From positions 62,001 through 126,000 of the forward strand of contig CAZHQG010000008.1 of NCBI GenBank assembly GCA_964534275.1: 64,000 nucleotides of DNA, read 5' to 3'. Within the stretch, counting starts at the first letter, position 1. Every line of letters begins with the position of its first letter. This document shows, in pieces, positions 1 through 8,851 of this stretch. The DNA comes from HRBIN30 sp964534275 (lineage in GTDB: Bacteria; Desulfobacterota; Binatia; HRBIN30). Both the position numbers and the translations under genes were made by a program. The notes beneath the pieces were generated by a model, which had not been told where the DNA came from, searched no databases, and was given only the letters and a program-made list of their open reading frames with translations.

Positions 1-165
1 CCAACCCGTGCTCGGCACGGAGCAATTCGCTTCCTCGAGGCTCGCCAGCCACTCCCACTCGAGAAAGGGGTCGTTCTCTCCAGCAAGCCGATTCCATGTT
101 TCCGGCTCCAAATGAGACAGACTTGTCACAAAATCTACGGTGAGACTCGAACGGAGACTACTCAT
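1..165 (-). CDS. N-terminus of a COG3146/DUF482 GNAT-like acyltransferase (cut by window edge)
   Basis: The minus strand is open from an ATG at 165 to the window edge, giving the first 55 residues. The pattern W-N-R-L-A-G-E-N-D-P-F-L followed by W-L-A-S-L-E-E and then S-T-G-W matches the start of the COG3146 family (DUF482, predicted N-acyltransferases related to GNAT and FemAB). Members normally read W..L....PFL...FL.ALE.SG......GW. The exact substrate of this family is not established. The gene lies 95 bases downstream of rfbC on the same strand and may be co-transcribed with it. The remainder lies outside the window. The family call rests on a short stretch but a characteristic one. Confidence 0.6.
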   Translation of the reverse strand, partial: MSSLRSSLTVDFVTSLSHLEPETWNRLAGENDPFLEWEWLASLEEANCSVPSTGW

Positions 166-260
166 CTCGACCGAAACTCCACGTGTTCCCGCACCCACCC
201 ACGCTGGCCTGTCGGTTGGCACCACACAGCATCCGCGCGGGCGCCACTGCACGCGCCACC

Positions 261-815
261 TTAGCCTTTGTAGCGTGGGAGCACGGAGTGCAGCTCTCGG
301 AGTGTGCGCGCAGCGCGATCTTTTGCGGACAAAATCGGGTCCCGCACCGGCCACGGAATGGCGAGTTCCGGGTCGTTCCAAGCCAAGCGCAATTCGCCTT
401 CCGGGTCGTAGTAGTCCGTGCACTTGTACTCGACCTCGGCCACTTCGCTGAGCACACAAAACCCGTGTGCGAACCCAGGAGGCACATACAGTTCACGGAA
501 GTTGCCAGCGCTTAGCACCACCGCCACCCACCTCCGGAACGTTGGCGACCCAACGCGAATGTCGACAGCCACATCCCACACTTCTCCCGCGACGACCCGC
601 ACCAACTTCCCCTGTGGCCGCCGCAATTGCGCATGCAAGCCCCGCAGAGTCCCTCGCACGGAGCGCGAGTGGTTGTCTTGAACGAACACCTCGGGCAAGC
701 CATGCCGGCGATACCTCTCTCCGTGAAAGGTTTCGAGGAAGAACCCGCGTTCGTCCTTGTGTACCTCCGGCTCGATGACCACAACTCCCGGTAGCTCCGT
801 TTCGATGACACGCAT
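261..815 (-). CDS. rfbC: dTDP-4-dehydrorhamnose 3,5-epimerase
   Basis: A 184-residue protein of usual RmlC length. It epimerises C3 and C5 of dTDP-4-keto-6-deoxyglucose in the cytoplasm, on the way to dTDP-rhamnose for surface polysaccharide. Family marks are HKDERGFFLETF near residue 20, the catalytic-base region RGLH (His61), the cupin segment VPPGFAHGF around 111-119, and the Tyr-rich YKCTDYYDPEGE stretch around 130-141, which carries the expected catalytic Tyr. The other rhamnose genes (rfbA, B, D) are not in the window. The start is 166 bases from the divergent acyltransferase gene, so the promoter lies between 816 and 981. Confidence 0.93.
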   Translation of the reverse strand: MRVIETELPGVVVIEPEVHKDERGFFLETFHGERYRRHGLPEVFVQDNHSRSVRGTLRGLHAQLRRPQGKLVRVVAGEVWDVAVDIRVGSPTFRRWVAVVLSAGNFRELYVPPGFAHGFCVLSEVAEVEYKCTDYYDPEGELRLAWNDPELAIPWPVRDPILSAKDRAARTLRELHSVLPRYKG

Positions 816-981
816 GCAGGCACCGTGTCACCGCGTTTGCAGTATTGCAACGGTCCGAACCGTCTTGCCGGCCCGCAATTGCAAGCATAGGATGCCGCTC
901 GCAAAGACACTGCGAAACCACACAAAAAGACTGTGGGCACGTTCTGTGCGGAACACCACGCGAGACGTCGGGAGGTCCATC
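816..981. promoter_or_regulatory. Divergent intergenic region between rfbC and the WS/DGAT gene
   Basis: This 166-base gap separates two genes that read away from each other, so it must hold both promoters. The right-hand gene has a clear ribosome site (GGAGG at 971-975, seven bases before the ATG at 982). I do not see convincing -35/-10 pairs in it. The reading frame of the right-hand gene is open back through this region, but the internal ribosome site argues that it is not translated. Confidence 0.4.
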
Positions 982-2514
982 ATGACCGCGGAACGACAGA
1001 CACAAGAGGTGACCTTGCCTTGCCGGATGCTGCCATCTGACGCGCTGTTTTGGTACGCCGAGGAGGCCACGCCAGAGCTACGCCCCGTCGTTGGTGCGTT
1101 GTTTTTGCTGGACCGGGCACCGCGCACGGAGCAGTTAGAACATGCGGTGCTTCGCTGGGTGAGCCAAGTTCCTCGGCTCAGGCAGCGCGTCCACGAGGAC
1201 CCCCTCCGCCTTACCTTGCCAGAATGGCGCGACGACGAGCACTTCGACCTCCACTATCACCTGCGTCATATCGAGCTTCCGCATCCGGGACGGCGCGCCG
1301 ACCTCATGGAGCTCGTGAGCGCCCTGTTTGCGAGTCCCCTCGATCCGGCTCGCCCTCTTTGGGAGGCTTACGATATCCGCGGGTACGAAGGCGAGCGGGC
1401 GGCATTGCTCGTCAAGGTCCACCACTGCGTCATGGATGGAGTCGGCGCGATGACGGGCTTCGATGCGCTGACCCAGCGACGGCGCAATCAGCCCATCCCT
1501 TTGCCTCGCTTGCGTCCGGCACGGCCGCCAGCCGCGCCCGTTCGCGTGGCGCGATTGGTGGGCGACAGCCTCCGCATCGCGGCCGATACCATCGGCGCCG
1601 CTGTGGGGTTGGCGGCGGAGGCTGTACGCGAGCCGCAAAAGGTGGCCCAGCAAGTGGTCGCCGCAGCCCGCGGCATTCGTGGCCTCCTCTCCGACCTGAC
1701 CCAGCCACCCGCACCCGATCCGTTAGCCAGAAAAGCAACCGGCATCGGTCGGCGCCTCGAAGGTCTCACGATGTCCCTACCACGGCTCCGCAAGGTCAAG
1801 GAGGCCCTCGGGGTAACCCTGAACGACCTGATGCTCACGATCGTCGCTGGTGCCGTCGGACGCTATTACCGCCTGCACAAGTTGGAGGTCACCGAACTGC
1901 ACTGCATGGTACCGATCAGCTTGCGTCGGGAAGACGAACGCCATCTCCTCGGAAACCGCGTGGGCATGTGTAACGTCGCCTTGCCGATCGGGGAAACTGA
2001 CCCGTTGCGCCGCCTTGCGAGAATTCAAGAACAAACACAGGCAGCCAAACGCGATCGCCGGGGTGCTGCTTACCCCTTTTTGATGCGCCTCCTCACGCTC
2101 ACTCCCAGCTTTGTGATTCGGCTCATGGCGCGAGCGAGCACCGGACGAATCAATTTGATCGTGACGAATGTGCCTGGGCCTCCTGAAGTGCGCTACCTTG
2201 CGGGCGCGCGGATCGAGGAAATTTATCCCTACGCGCCTGTGGTCGTCGGACTTCCTCTCTCTATCGCCTTGCTTTCTTACGCGGACACCTATGGGATCGG
2301 CATCGACACCGACCCGGCGGCGATTCCGGACCCCGACTGCCTGCACCGATTCCTCGAGGAAGCGGCCGACGAGGTCGAGCGCGCTGTCACCACTGGCCAC
2401 CGCGCCGGAACCACTACCAGAAAGCCCCCGGCTTCTCGAACCCACCCGGAAACTCAGCTCGCTTCCACGACCGGCAAGCCCGCCAAGGCCATCGCAACCT
2501 CTTCCGCCGGGTAA
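982..2514 (+). CDS. Wax ester synthase / diacylglycerol acyltransferase (WS/DGAT)
   Basis: A bacterial WS/DGAT of 510 residues. The family transfers fatty acyl groups from acyl-CoA to fatty alcohols or diacylglycerol, making storage wax esters or triacylglycerol at the membrane. The active-site motif HHCVMDG (residues 147-153) fits HHxxxDG, with His148 the presumed base. The C-terminal half carries the family's second domain, with NLIVTNVPGPPE near residue 390 as seen in members. The frame stays open upstream to 757, but the ATG at 982 has GGAGG seven bases before it and begins where family members begin. The last 40 residues form a Thr/Pro/Lys-rich tail, and the gene end overlaps the convergent trpB gene by 61 bases. 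Real substrate preference cannot be read from sequence. Confidence 0.9.
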   Translation: MTAERQTQEVTLPCRMLPSDALFWYAEEATPELRPVVGALFLLDRAPRTEQLEHAVLRWVSQVPRLRQRVHEDPLRLTLPEWRDDEHFDLHYHLRHIELPHPGRRADLMELVSALFASPLDPARPLWEAYDIRGYEGERAALLVKVHHCVMDGVGAMTGFDALTQRRRNQPIPLPRLRPARPPAAPVRVARLVGDSLRIAADTIGAAVGLAAEAVREPQKVAQQVVAAARGIRGLLSDLTQPPAPDPLARKATGIGRRLEGLTMSLPRLRKVKEALGVTLNDLMLTIVAGAVGRYYRLHKLEVTELHCMVPISLRREDERHLLGNRVGMCNVALPIGETDPLRRLARIQEQTQAAKRDRRGAAYPFLMRLLTLTPSFVIRLMARASTGRINLIVTNVPGPPEVRYLAGARIEEIYPYAPVVVGLPLSIALLSYADTYGIGIDTDPAAIPDPDCLHRFLEEAADEVERAVTTGHRAGTTTRKPPASRTHPETQLASTTGKPAKAIATSSAG

Positions 2515-3818
2515 TCGTAGTTGCGCAACTTGCCCGCCGCGAAGTCCATGTATGCCTGCATATCGAAGTGTCCGTGGCCGCAGAGGTTGAACAAAATCAC
2601 GCGCGAACGGCCTTCATCGCGGCATTCGAGAGCCGCGCGTCGCGCCCCGGCAATTGCGTGATTTGCCTCTGGTGCAGGCAAAATTCCCTCTGCTCGAGCA
2701 AACTCGACCCCGGCCTCGAAAGCCTCGATCTGCTGCACTGCCTCGGCACGGATCAGTCCGAGCTCCAACACGTGGCTCACCAGCGGCGCCATGCCGTGGT
2801 AGCGCAGTCCGCCCGCGTGAAACCCTGGCGGCACAAAAGTACTTCCCAGCGTGTGCATCTTCATGAGCGGTGTGAGGTGTGCCGTGTCTCCGAAATCGTA
2901 CGTGTAGCGCCCCTTGGTCAAACTCGGGCAAGCCGCTGGCTCTACGGCGCGGATGTCTACCCGCTTTCCACCACGCAACATCGAGCCCAAAAAGGGGAAG
3001 GCAATGCCGCCGAAGTTCGATCCGCCACCCGTGCATGCCACGACAATGTCGGGCTCCTCACCGGCTAGCGCAAGTTGCTCTGTTGCCTCTAGGCCAATCA
3101 CTGTTTGATGGAGCAGCACATGGTTCAGCACGCTCCCTAACGCGTAGTTCGTGCTGGGGTCCTGTGCCGCAACCTCGACCGCTTCGGAAATGGCAATCCC
3201 GAGCGACCCGGTGCACTGCGGGTCGCTTGCAAGCACCCGACGGCCGGCCTGCGTTCGCTCGCTCGGACTCGGAAGAACCTGCGCGCCGTAGGTTTCCATC
3301 AGGGCTCGCCGATAGGGCTTCTGCTCGTAGCTGACGCGCACCATGAACACTTGGCACTCGAGCCCGAAAAAATTGCACGCCAGAGCTAAAGACGATCCCC
3401 ACTGCCCTGCCCCGGTCTCCGTCGTCAGACGCCGAATTCCAGCCTGCTTGTTGTAATACGCCTGCGCGACCGCGGTGTTGGGTTTGTGCGACCCCGCCGG
3501 GCTCACTCCTTCGTACTTGTAGTAAATGCGTGCGGGTGTTCCGAGCACACGCTCCCAGCGACGCGCGCGAAACAACGGCGTCGGACGCCACAGTCGATAC
3601 AGTGCACGCACTTCTTCGGGGATGGGGACTTCGCGCTGCGTGCTCACCTCTTGCTCGATCAGCGCGGGAGGAAACAACCGGAGCAGATCTTCCGGCGACA
3701 ACGGCTGATGCGTTCCAGGATGCAACGGGGGCGGCGGTGGCTTGGGCAGGTCCGCCACAATGTTGTACCAGTGCGTTGGAATTCGATCCTCGGGCAACAA
3801 AAACTTGGTGGTTTCCAT
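2454..3818 (-). CDS. trpB: TrpB2-type tryptophan synthase beta chain
   Basis: A 454-residue PLP enzyme of the TrpB2 branch (COG1350), longer than ordinary TrpB (about 400). It condenses indole with serine to give tryptophan. Lys112 in GSHKPNTA is the expected PLP Schiff-base lysine; the P in HKPN and the N-terminal extension containing HWYNI are TrpB2 marks. The phosphate-binding glycine loop is CTGGGSNFGG. No trpA or other trp genes lie nearby, as is common for TrpB2, which may work alone as an indole-salvage enzyme. The frame is open to 3857, but the ATG at 3818 follows an AGGGG ribosome site and starts at the usual METTKFLLPE. The 3' end overlaps the convergent WS/DGAT gene. Confidence 0.92.
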   Translation of the reverse strand: METTKFLLPEDRIPTHWYNIVADLPKPPPPPLHPGTHQPLSPEDLLRLFPPALIEQEVSTQREVPIPEEVRALYRLWRPTPLFRARRWERVLGTPARIYYKYEGVSPAGSHKPNTAVAQAYYNKQAGIRRLTTETGAGQWGSSLALACNFFGLECQVFMVRVSYEQKPYRRALMETYGAQVLPSPSERTQAGRRVLASDPQCTGSLGIAISEAVEVAAQDPSTNYALGSVLNHVLLHQTVIGLEATEQLALAGEEPDIVVACTGGGSNFGGIAFPFLGSMLRGGKRVDIRAVEPAACPSLTKGRYTYDFGDTAHLTPLMKMHTLGSTFVPPGFHAGGLRYHGMAPLVSHVLELGLIRAEAVQQIEAFEAGVEFARAEGILPAPEANHAIAGARRAALECRDEGRSRVILFNLCGHGHFDMQAYMDFAAGKLRNYDYPAEEVAMALAGLPVVEAS

Positions 3819-3932
3819 CTTGCCCCTATCCAAAGCGAACCTTCGCCCGCCTGACAACTCTCAGCGCGTAAACGCGTGCTACTCGTTCCGACTTTCGCAT
3901 CGCTCGTTCAGTAGGTCTCCATCCCGCTTGCG

Positions 3933-4649
3933 CTACGGGTGCTGCAGGCTTCTGCTGGTTCCGACCTGCACTTGCCAGCTCGCTCGCGCAAAGCCGTCGC
4001 CGCCGTTGGTTCCGTTACAGTTAGCGCCCACCACGGCGGCAAAGAACTCTACAACTTGAGGCTGGCTTGGCGCTTGCCACAAAAACGTCCACGCGAATTT
4101 GCTCTCCCGGAAAAAGATTCTCTCTGCGACCGCAAGCAAATCGCCAGGATCCGTTCTTCGGTCACCATTGGCGTCGCCCACCGAGCAAAACGCTTCGCCT
4201 GGCTGCATGCCCACCTCGTCCATCACCCGAACCACGTCGGCAGCAGTCACGCGCCCGTCCGCGTTCGTATCCGCGCTTCGCTGCGGTGCGAAGTGCGTGA
4301 GCTCGCCATCCTCTTCGTAAAGCCCGGCTCCTGGCGACAACTGCCCGCGACGAACACCGACATTCACCCCAGCACCGACTTGCCCGGCTCCACCCGGTTC
4401 GACCCGGATTCGCCACGACACGAGCGCTCCCGGAGACACGGAGGCTGGTCCTTCGACCGAGACAATCGGGGCAGCGGCATCCCCATGACAGCGATCCACA
4501 CAGCTCAGCCCTTGAAGCCCCGAAAAGCCCGTAATCCCGTCTCTGTACGCGAAGCTTGCCTCTGCCCACCAGAAAAACGCGATGGCCATGCCGCCAAGGG
4601 CGACAATGCTCCAGGGCGAGCGGGCCGCACTGGATTTCCTCTGCGCCAT
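3933..4649 (-). CDS. Exported protein with choice-of-anchor-V-like N-terminus and a dockerin-like calcium module
   Basis: A predicted exported protein of 238 residues. The first 35 residues form a signal peptide or membrane anchor. Then follows GFSGLQG-SCVDRCHGD, resembling the N-terminal segment of choice-of-anchor-V proteins; the Cys pair is CxxxCH, not a standard CxxCH heme site. A beta-rich stretch follows. A pair of EF-hand-like loops, DTNADGRVTAADVVRV and DANGDRRTDPGDLL, makes a dockerin-type calcium module at roughly 125-175. The gene starts 14 bases after the PQQ-repeat lipoprotein gene on the same strand, so the two are likely co-transcribed. I chose the ATG at 4649 because the upstream one at 4694 would overlap that gene. 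Function unknown. Confidence 0.6.
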   Translation of the reverse strand: MAQRKSSAARSPWSIVALGGMAIAFFWWAEASFAYRDGITGFSGLQGLSCVDRCHGDAAAPIVSVEGPASVSPGALVSWRIRVEPGGAGQVGAGVNVGVRRGQLSPGAGLYEEDGELTHFAPQRSADTNADGRVTAADVVRVMDEVGMQPGEAFCSVGDANGDRRTDPGDLLAVAERIFFRESKFAWTFLWQAPSQPQVVEFFAAVVGANCNGTNGGDGFARASWQVQVGTSRSLQHP

Positions 4650-4663
4650 CACCCCCAGCACCT

Positions 4664-6478
4664 TTACGACTGCACGCACGCTCCTGCGCGGCAACGGCCT
4701 GGTCCGGTGTTCGGGTCGGGGCAGAGAAGCTCGTCAGGAGCGGGCTCCGAGCGGCACCCCTCCGCAGTGTGGTAGTCGTACGTACAGGCGTCGCCGTCGT
4801 CACATAGCGACTCAGGGCAATCGCCGCTTTCCGGCAGACAGTAAGCGCTGATATCGCTTGGCGAGAGAGAACTCCGGTACGCGTCAGACTCGGGGGGAAG
4901 ACCACGGTCACCGATTCCGGCCCCAAAAAAGATCTCTCCGTCCAAAATGGTTACGGCCGAGGCCACAGGCGCTAGTGGGGGGAAGTTGCGGAGAACCTCT
5001 CCTGTGAGCGCATCTCGCGCGTACACACCGGAGAACAAACTTCCGCCGAACGCTATCTCCCGCGTGGCCGTAGTCGCCGCATAACTCGGCGGTGCCGAGC
5101 GGTCGCCCCAAAGCACCGAGCCGTCGTTCGCCGCCAAGCCCCACGCGGCTGGGCGCTGCGGGCGATTGAACGACTCGCCAATCGCAGTGGAAAAGAAAAT
5201 CCGCCCGTCGCCCGCGGCAGCGCTACCAATGATTCCGCCAATTGCCCCACCCGGTACCACCTGCCTTACCCAGTACGGCTCCACGCGGCCCGTAAGTTGG
5301 TTACGCCCCTGGCGATCGAGCACGTAGTAGGTGCCGTCCTTCCCGCCCACGCCAACGACCGCACGCCGCTGCCCGCCGAATTCGATTTCGAACAGATTCG
5401 CCACGGCACCAAACGACAAGTCACCGTTGTCTACCTCGCGAGGCCGCCAGCGCCACACCGGAGCGCCGTCGAAACTCAGGGCAAAGATGGCTTCATCGAA
5501 CGGCGGCATCGGTGGCGGGGGTTCCGGCGTGTTCGGGTCGTCGTCGGTGTCGCAGTTACTCGAAGCCGTAAACAACAATCGCCGCTGGCGGTCGACTGCA
5601 AACGAGGACCACACGTTGCCGCAGGCGGTCCACGTTCGGTCGAAGTTGCAGCCGGGTCGAGTGGCGAAAAAGTCTGGTGGCAACCCCAACTCCTCGGCCG
5701 TGTGGAAGCCGTCGAAGCGGGTCACTCGGTCGTTGGGAAAGGGCTTGCAAGTCTGCCCGGTCACCACGTCGAAGTACCACACGAGGTATCCGTGCGTCGC
5801 ATCCACTGCGAACACGCCCCCTTTGCCCGGAGGACGATCGTTCACGTCCATCCCGAACACAACCAAATTTTCCACCACCGCGGGCGACGACTCCACCTGG
5901 TTTCGCTCTTGTCGGGGTGTACACGTCGTGCACCCGGTGCCCGCGTCGAACATCCAACGCAACTCTCCGGTGGCCGCGGCCAAGCAGTACATGGTCATCC
6001 CACCTCCTACGTACACACGCTCCTCGCCGGCCACCCGTGCCACGGTCGGCGACGATGCCTGCGGGTACGAGGCGCCCGGGTGCGGCTTCATGCGGAACGA
6101 CCACAACCGCGACCCGTTCCTTGCCCGCAGCGCGTAGAGATGACCGTCCCACGACGGTACGAAGACCACCTTGATTCTCCCTTCTCCGGGTACGTTCACC
6201 CAGGCCACAGAGGGAGACGCGGTCACCACTGCACCCGTGCGGTAACGCCACTTGAGTCGCATTTGCCCCACGCTCGCTCGCGTGATCCGCGACTCCGCCG
6301 GGTTGTAAAACGTCCGCTCCAAATTGGCGCCATACATGGGCCAACCTTCCAACAGTTCTGCCCCGGAATGCACTTCGCCCGGATCGAGAGGTTCGTCGTC
6401 ACTGCCGCAACTACAGAGTGCAAGGGCTAACGCGGACACGGCAAACTTTTGCAGCCAGACTCGCATCGTTGCGCGCAC
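4664..6478 (-). CDS. PQQ-type beta-propeller lipoprotein
   Basis: A 604-residue lipoprotein. The signal peptide ends at a lipobox ending in Cys (ALCSC, about residue 23), so it should be lipid-anchored in the periplasm or outer membrane. The body contains repeated propeller blades (GHLYALRARNGSRLW, MYCLAAATGELRWMF, GVFAVDATHGYLVWYF, and similar), as in quinoprotein alcohol dehydrogenases and BamB-like proteins. I see no methanol-dehydrogenase type vicinal Cys pair in the correct context, so enzymatic activity is uncertain; CTTCT occurs near residue 195. The C-terminus is Cys-rich, with a CDDGDACTYDYH-type segment common in secreted myxobacterial and deltaproteobacterial proteins. It probably forms an operon with the following calcium-module protein. 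Confidence 0.72.
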   Translation of the reverse strand: MRATMRVWLQKFAVSALALALCSCGSDDEPLDPGEVHSGAELLEGWPMYGANLERTFYNPAESRITRASVGQMRLKWRYRTGAVVTASPSVAWVNVPGEGRIKVVFVPSWDGHLYALRARNGSRLWSFRMKPHPGASYPQASSPTVARVAGEERVYVGGGMTMYCLAAATGELRWMFDAGTGCTTCTPRQERNQVESSPAVVENLVVFGMDVNDRPPGKGGVFAVDATHGYLVWYFDVVTGQTCKPFPNDRVTRFDGFHTAEELGLPPDFFATRPGCNFDRTWTACGNVWSSFAVDRQRRLLFTASSNCDTDDDPNTPEPPPPMPPFDEAIFALSFDGAPVWRWRPREVDNGDLSFGAVANLFEIEFGGQRRAVVGVGGKDGTYYVLDRQGRNQLTGRVEPYWVRQVVPGGAIGGIIGSAAAGDGRIFFSTAIGESFNRPQRPAAWGLAANDGSVLWGDRSAPPSYAATTATREIAFGGSLFSGVYARDALTGEVLRNFPPLAPVASAVTILDGEIFFGAGIGDRGLPPESDAYRSSLSPSDISAYCLPESGDCPESLCDDGDACTYDYHTAEGCRSEPAPDELLCPDPNTGPGRCRAGACVQS

Positions 6479-6553
6479 GCAGCGCCGCTACTCCAAGGCT
6501 GCAAATTAGTCAACGTTGCTTTTGGCGCTGCCGCAAATGCAAGCCGTAAGTGG

Positions 6554-7126
6554 TCAGCCGAGGTAAAAAAGCCACAAGAGGCTTAACCATACGGCATCGA
6601 CGAAGTACCAATACAGTCGCGTGCCCCGAAGCCACACTTGCCCCGCTGGCCAAGCTGGTCGGCGCCAGATCCGCCAAGTAAGCCACCCGCACACAATCAC
6701 CCCAGCAGCGACATGTACAGCGTGGAGACCGGTCAGCAAAAAGTACGATGCCCAGAACACGGACACCTCTGGCCGGAACCCTTCCGTCCAGTGGCCATGA
6801 AAATCCAGTGTTTTCAGGGCGAGAAACCCGAGCCCTGCAGCCAGACTTGCCACCGGCCAAGGCACGGACCCATCTCCATCCCTGGTCGAACCCTTCCGCA
6901 GAAATCCGGCCGCGGCAACCAGCAACGCGGTAGCAACGATCGCCGTGCCCGACGACAAATGCGCCGCCGCGTTGCTCCAATCGTCGCTTCCTGCGCGCAG
7001 GTACACAACGGCGAGGCATAAGCCCCCGAACAGCGCCGCTTCGGAAGCGAGAAACCAGTACAACCCGGCAATTCCGAGTTGCCTGCTCGCGAGCGACAAC
7101 AATCGGTTCTGTGCGTCGTGGTTCAT
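6554..7126 (-). CDS. coxC: Cytochrome c oxidase subunit III
   Basis: A 190-residue membrane protein with about five to seven hydrophobic segments. It matches the short (CyoC-like) form of heme-copper oxidase subunit III: FLASEAALFGGL in the first helix and the terminal YWYFVDAVWLSLLWLFYL are typical. Subunit III stabilises the proton-pumping core. The ATG overlaps the coxA stop as ATGA (7123-7126), so translation is coupled. The frame is open far upstream inside coxA, which is a shadow. Last gene of the cox operon; no subunit IV or assembly factor follows. Confidence 0.93.
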   Translation of the reverse strand: MNHDAQNRLLSLASRQLGIAGLYWFLASEAALFGGLCLAVVYLRAGSDDWSNAAAHLSSGTAIVATALLVAAAGFLRKGSTRDGDGSVPWPVASLAAGLGFLALKTLDFHGHWTEGFRPEVSVFWASYFLLTGLHAVHVAAGVIVCGWLTWRIWRRPAWPAGQVWLRGTRLYWYFVDAVWLSLLWLFYLG

Positions 7127-8784
7127 CGCGGTGCGTTGCCTTCGACCCACTGAGGCAACGGTTGTACGCCGCTCGCTGTCTGTTCGTAACCGTAGGGCGC
7201 ACGAGTGACTTGCACGACGCACGGGAAATTCTCCGCCGGCGGTGGCGAAGAGGTGGCCCACTCGAGAGTGGTGCCGCCCCACGGATTTCCTTCTGCACGC
7301 TGACCCTTCCAAAGCGTGCGCACAACGTTCCACACAACGACCATCTGACTCGCGAGAAGCACGATTGCCGCCACCGTCGCGATCCGATGAATCGGCAACA
7401 ACGGCTGCAAGAACTCGTACTGGGTTGGATCGTACACGCGGCGCATGTGACCGCGCGTCCCTAAGAAAAACAACGGGAGAAACACGGCGTGAAACGAGAG
7501 CCACGTAAGCCAAAAATGCAAGCGGCCAAGGGACTCGTCGAGCATCCGGCCGAGCATTTTGGGGAACCAGTAGTAAAACCCTGCGAACCCGCCCAACACC
7601 ACCGACGGAAACAACGTGTAGTGGAAATGAGCGACCACGAAGTAGGTGTCGTGAAGGTACATGTCGACAGCGGGAGAACCCAAGAAAATGCCGGTCACTC
7701 CGCCTACGAGAAACGTCGCCAGCATTCCGAGCGCAAAGAGCATGGCGGTGCTTCGCTCCAATGCGGCGCCTCGCAACGTGGCGATCAGCGCGAACACCAC
7801 CATGGCAAACGGCACCGAAATGATGATCGTGGTGATGCTGAACGGAAGCGCCAAACGCACGCTCATGCCGCTGACGAACATGTGGTGGGCCCAGACCAAA
7901 AAGCTGAGCCCAGCGCTGGCCCACAGCGCCCCGAGCACCCAACGGTATCCGGCCACGGGCCGGCGGCAAAACGTGGCAAACACTTCGAACAAAATCCCAA
8001 GGGCCGGCAACAGGATCACGTAAACTTCAGGGTGGCCAAAGAACCAGAACAGGTGCTGCCACAAAAGCGGCGCTCCTCCGCGCTCCACAACAAAGAACCC
8101 CGTGCCCAAATGGCGATCGCCGAGCAGCATCAAGATGGCTCCCATCAACGGGCCCGCGGAGAACACGAACAACACCGCAGCAACGACCTGAGTCCACACG
8201 AACAACGGCAACCGCGAGAGCGCCAACCCCGGAGCTCGCATGTTCAACGCAGTGGTGAGTACGTTAATGCCACTGAGCAACACCGACACAAAGTCGAGGA
8301 ACACAGCCACGAGCCACAAGTCGAACCCGATGCCGACACCCGTGTACATCGGGTCGATCGACAGCGGCGCGTAATTGGTCCACCCTGCGGCAGCCGGCCC
8401 CTCTTCGACAAACAGCGAGGCAACCAACACCACACTGGCAACGAACAAGATCCACACCGAGGCGCGATTGAGCCGTGGGAACGCCATGTCGTGGGCGCCG
8501 ACCATCAGGGGAATCAAGAAATTGCCAAACGCCCCCAGCAAAATGGGCATCGCAACGAAAAACATCATGATGGTGCCATGGAGCGTGAGCCATGCGTTGT
8601 ACGGACCCGGGTCCACCAATCCGTACAGCGGTGCCGCTACGTTCGGGAACGCGAGCTGCCAGCGCATGATATACGCGGCAAACGCTCCAATCGCGGCCAT
8701 GGCTACACCGATGGCCAGATACTGCTTGCCGATTACCTTGTGGTCCAGAGAAAAAACCCACTCGCGGAGGAACGCTCTCGTCAT
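7123..8784 (-). CDS. coxA: Cytochrome c oxidase subunit I
   Basis: The catalytic subunit of an aa3-type oxidase, 553 residues and 12 predicted helices. It reduces oxygen to water and pumps protons. Visible sites are the heme a ligand region NAWLTLHGTIMMFF, the CuB His-Tyr motif FGHPEVYVILLP, the CuB His pair in WAHHMF, and the heme a/a3 His pair in DTYFVVAHFHYTLF. The start at 8784 (MTRAFLREWVFSLDHK) follows GAGGG four bases upstream; the open frame continues to 8991 but that part overlaps coxB and has no family match. The HPEVY form fits A-type proton pathways, but I did not check the K/D channel residues one by one. Confidence 0.96.
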   Translation of the reverse strand: MTRAFLREWVFSLDHKVIGKQYLAIGVAMAAIGAFAAYIMRWQLAFPNVAAPLYGLVDPGPYNAWLTLHGTIMMFFVAMPILLGAFGNFLIPLMVGAHDMAFPRLNRASVWILFVASVVLVASLFVEEGPAAAGWTNYAPLSIDPMYTGVGIGFDLWLVAVFLDFVSVLLSGINVLTTALNMRAPGLALSRLPLFVWTQVVAAVLFVFSAGPLMGAILMLLGDRHLGTGFFVVERGGAPLLWQHLFWFFGHPEVYVILLPALGILFEVFATFCRRPVAGYRWVLGALWASAGLSFLVWAHHMFVSGMSVRLALPFSITTIIISVPFAMVVFALIATLRGAALERSTAMLFALGMLATFLVGGVTGIFLGSPAVDMYLHDTYFVVAHFHYTLFPSVVLGGFAGFYYWFPKMLGRMLDESLGRLHFWLTWLSFHAVFLPLFFLGTRGHMRRVYDPTQYEFLQPLLPIHRIATVAAIVLLASQMVVVWNVVRTLWKGQRAEGNPWGGTTLEWATSSPPPAENFPCVVQVTRAPYGYEQTASGVQPLPQWVEGNAPR

Positions 8785-8851
8785 CGGTCCCTCGACAAAT
8801 CCCCCAGCATTGCGCCGACACAACTGGTCGCCTGTATCCTGCGCCTCCAAT

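Noticed and set aside
757..981. Upstream extension of the WS/DGAT frame to 757.
   Set aside because: It overlaps rfbC's start, lacks similarity, and a good ribosome site sits before the ATG at 982.
3933..4649. Calling SCVDRCHG a c-type heme site.
   Set aside because: The spacing is CxxxCH, and the context fits a choice-of-anchor-V N-terminus rather than a cytochrome.
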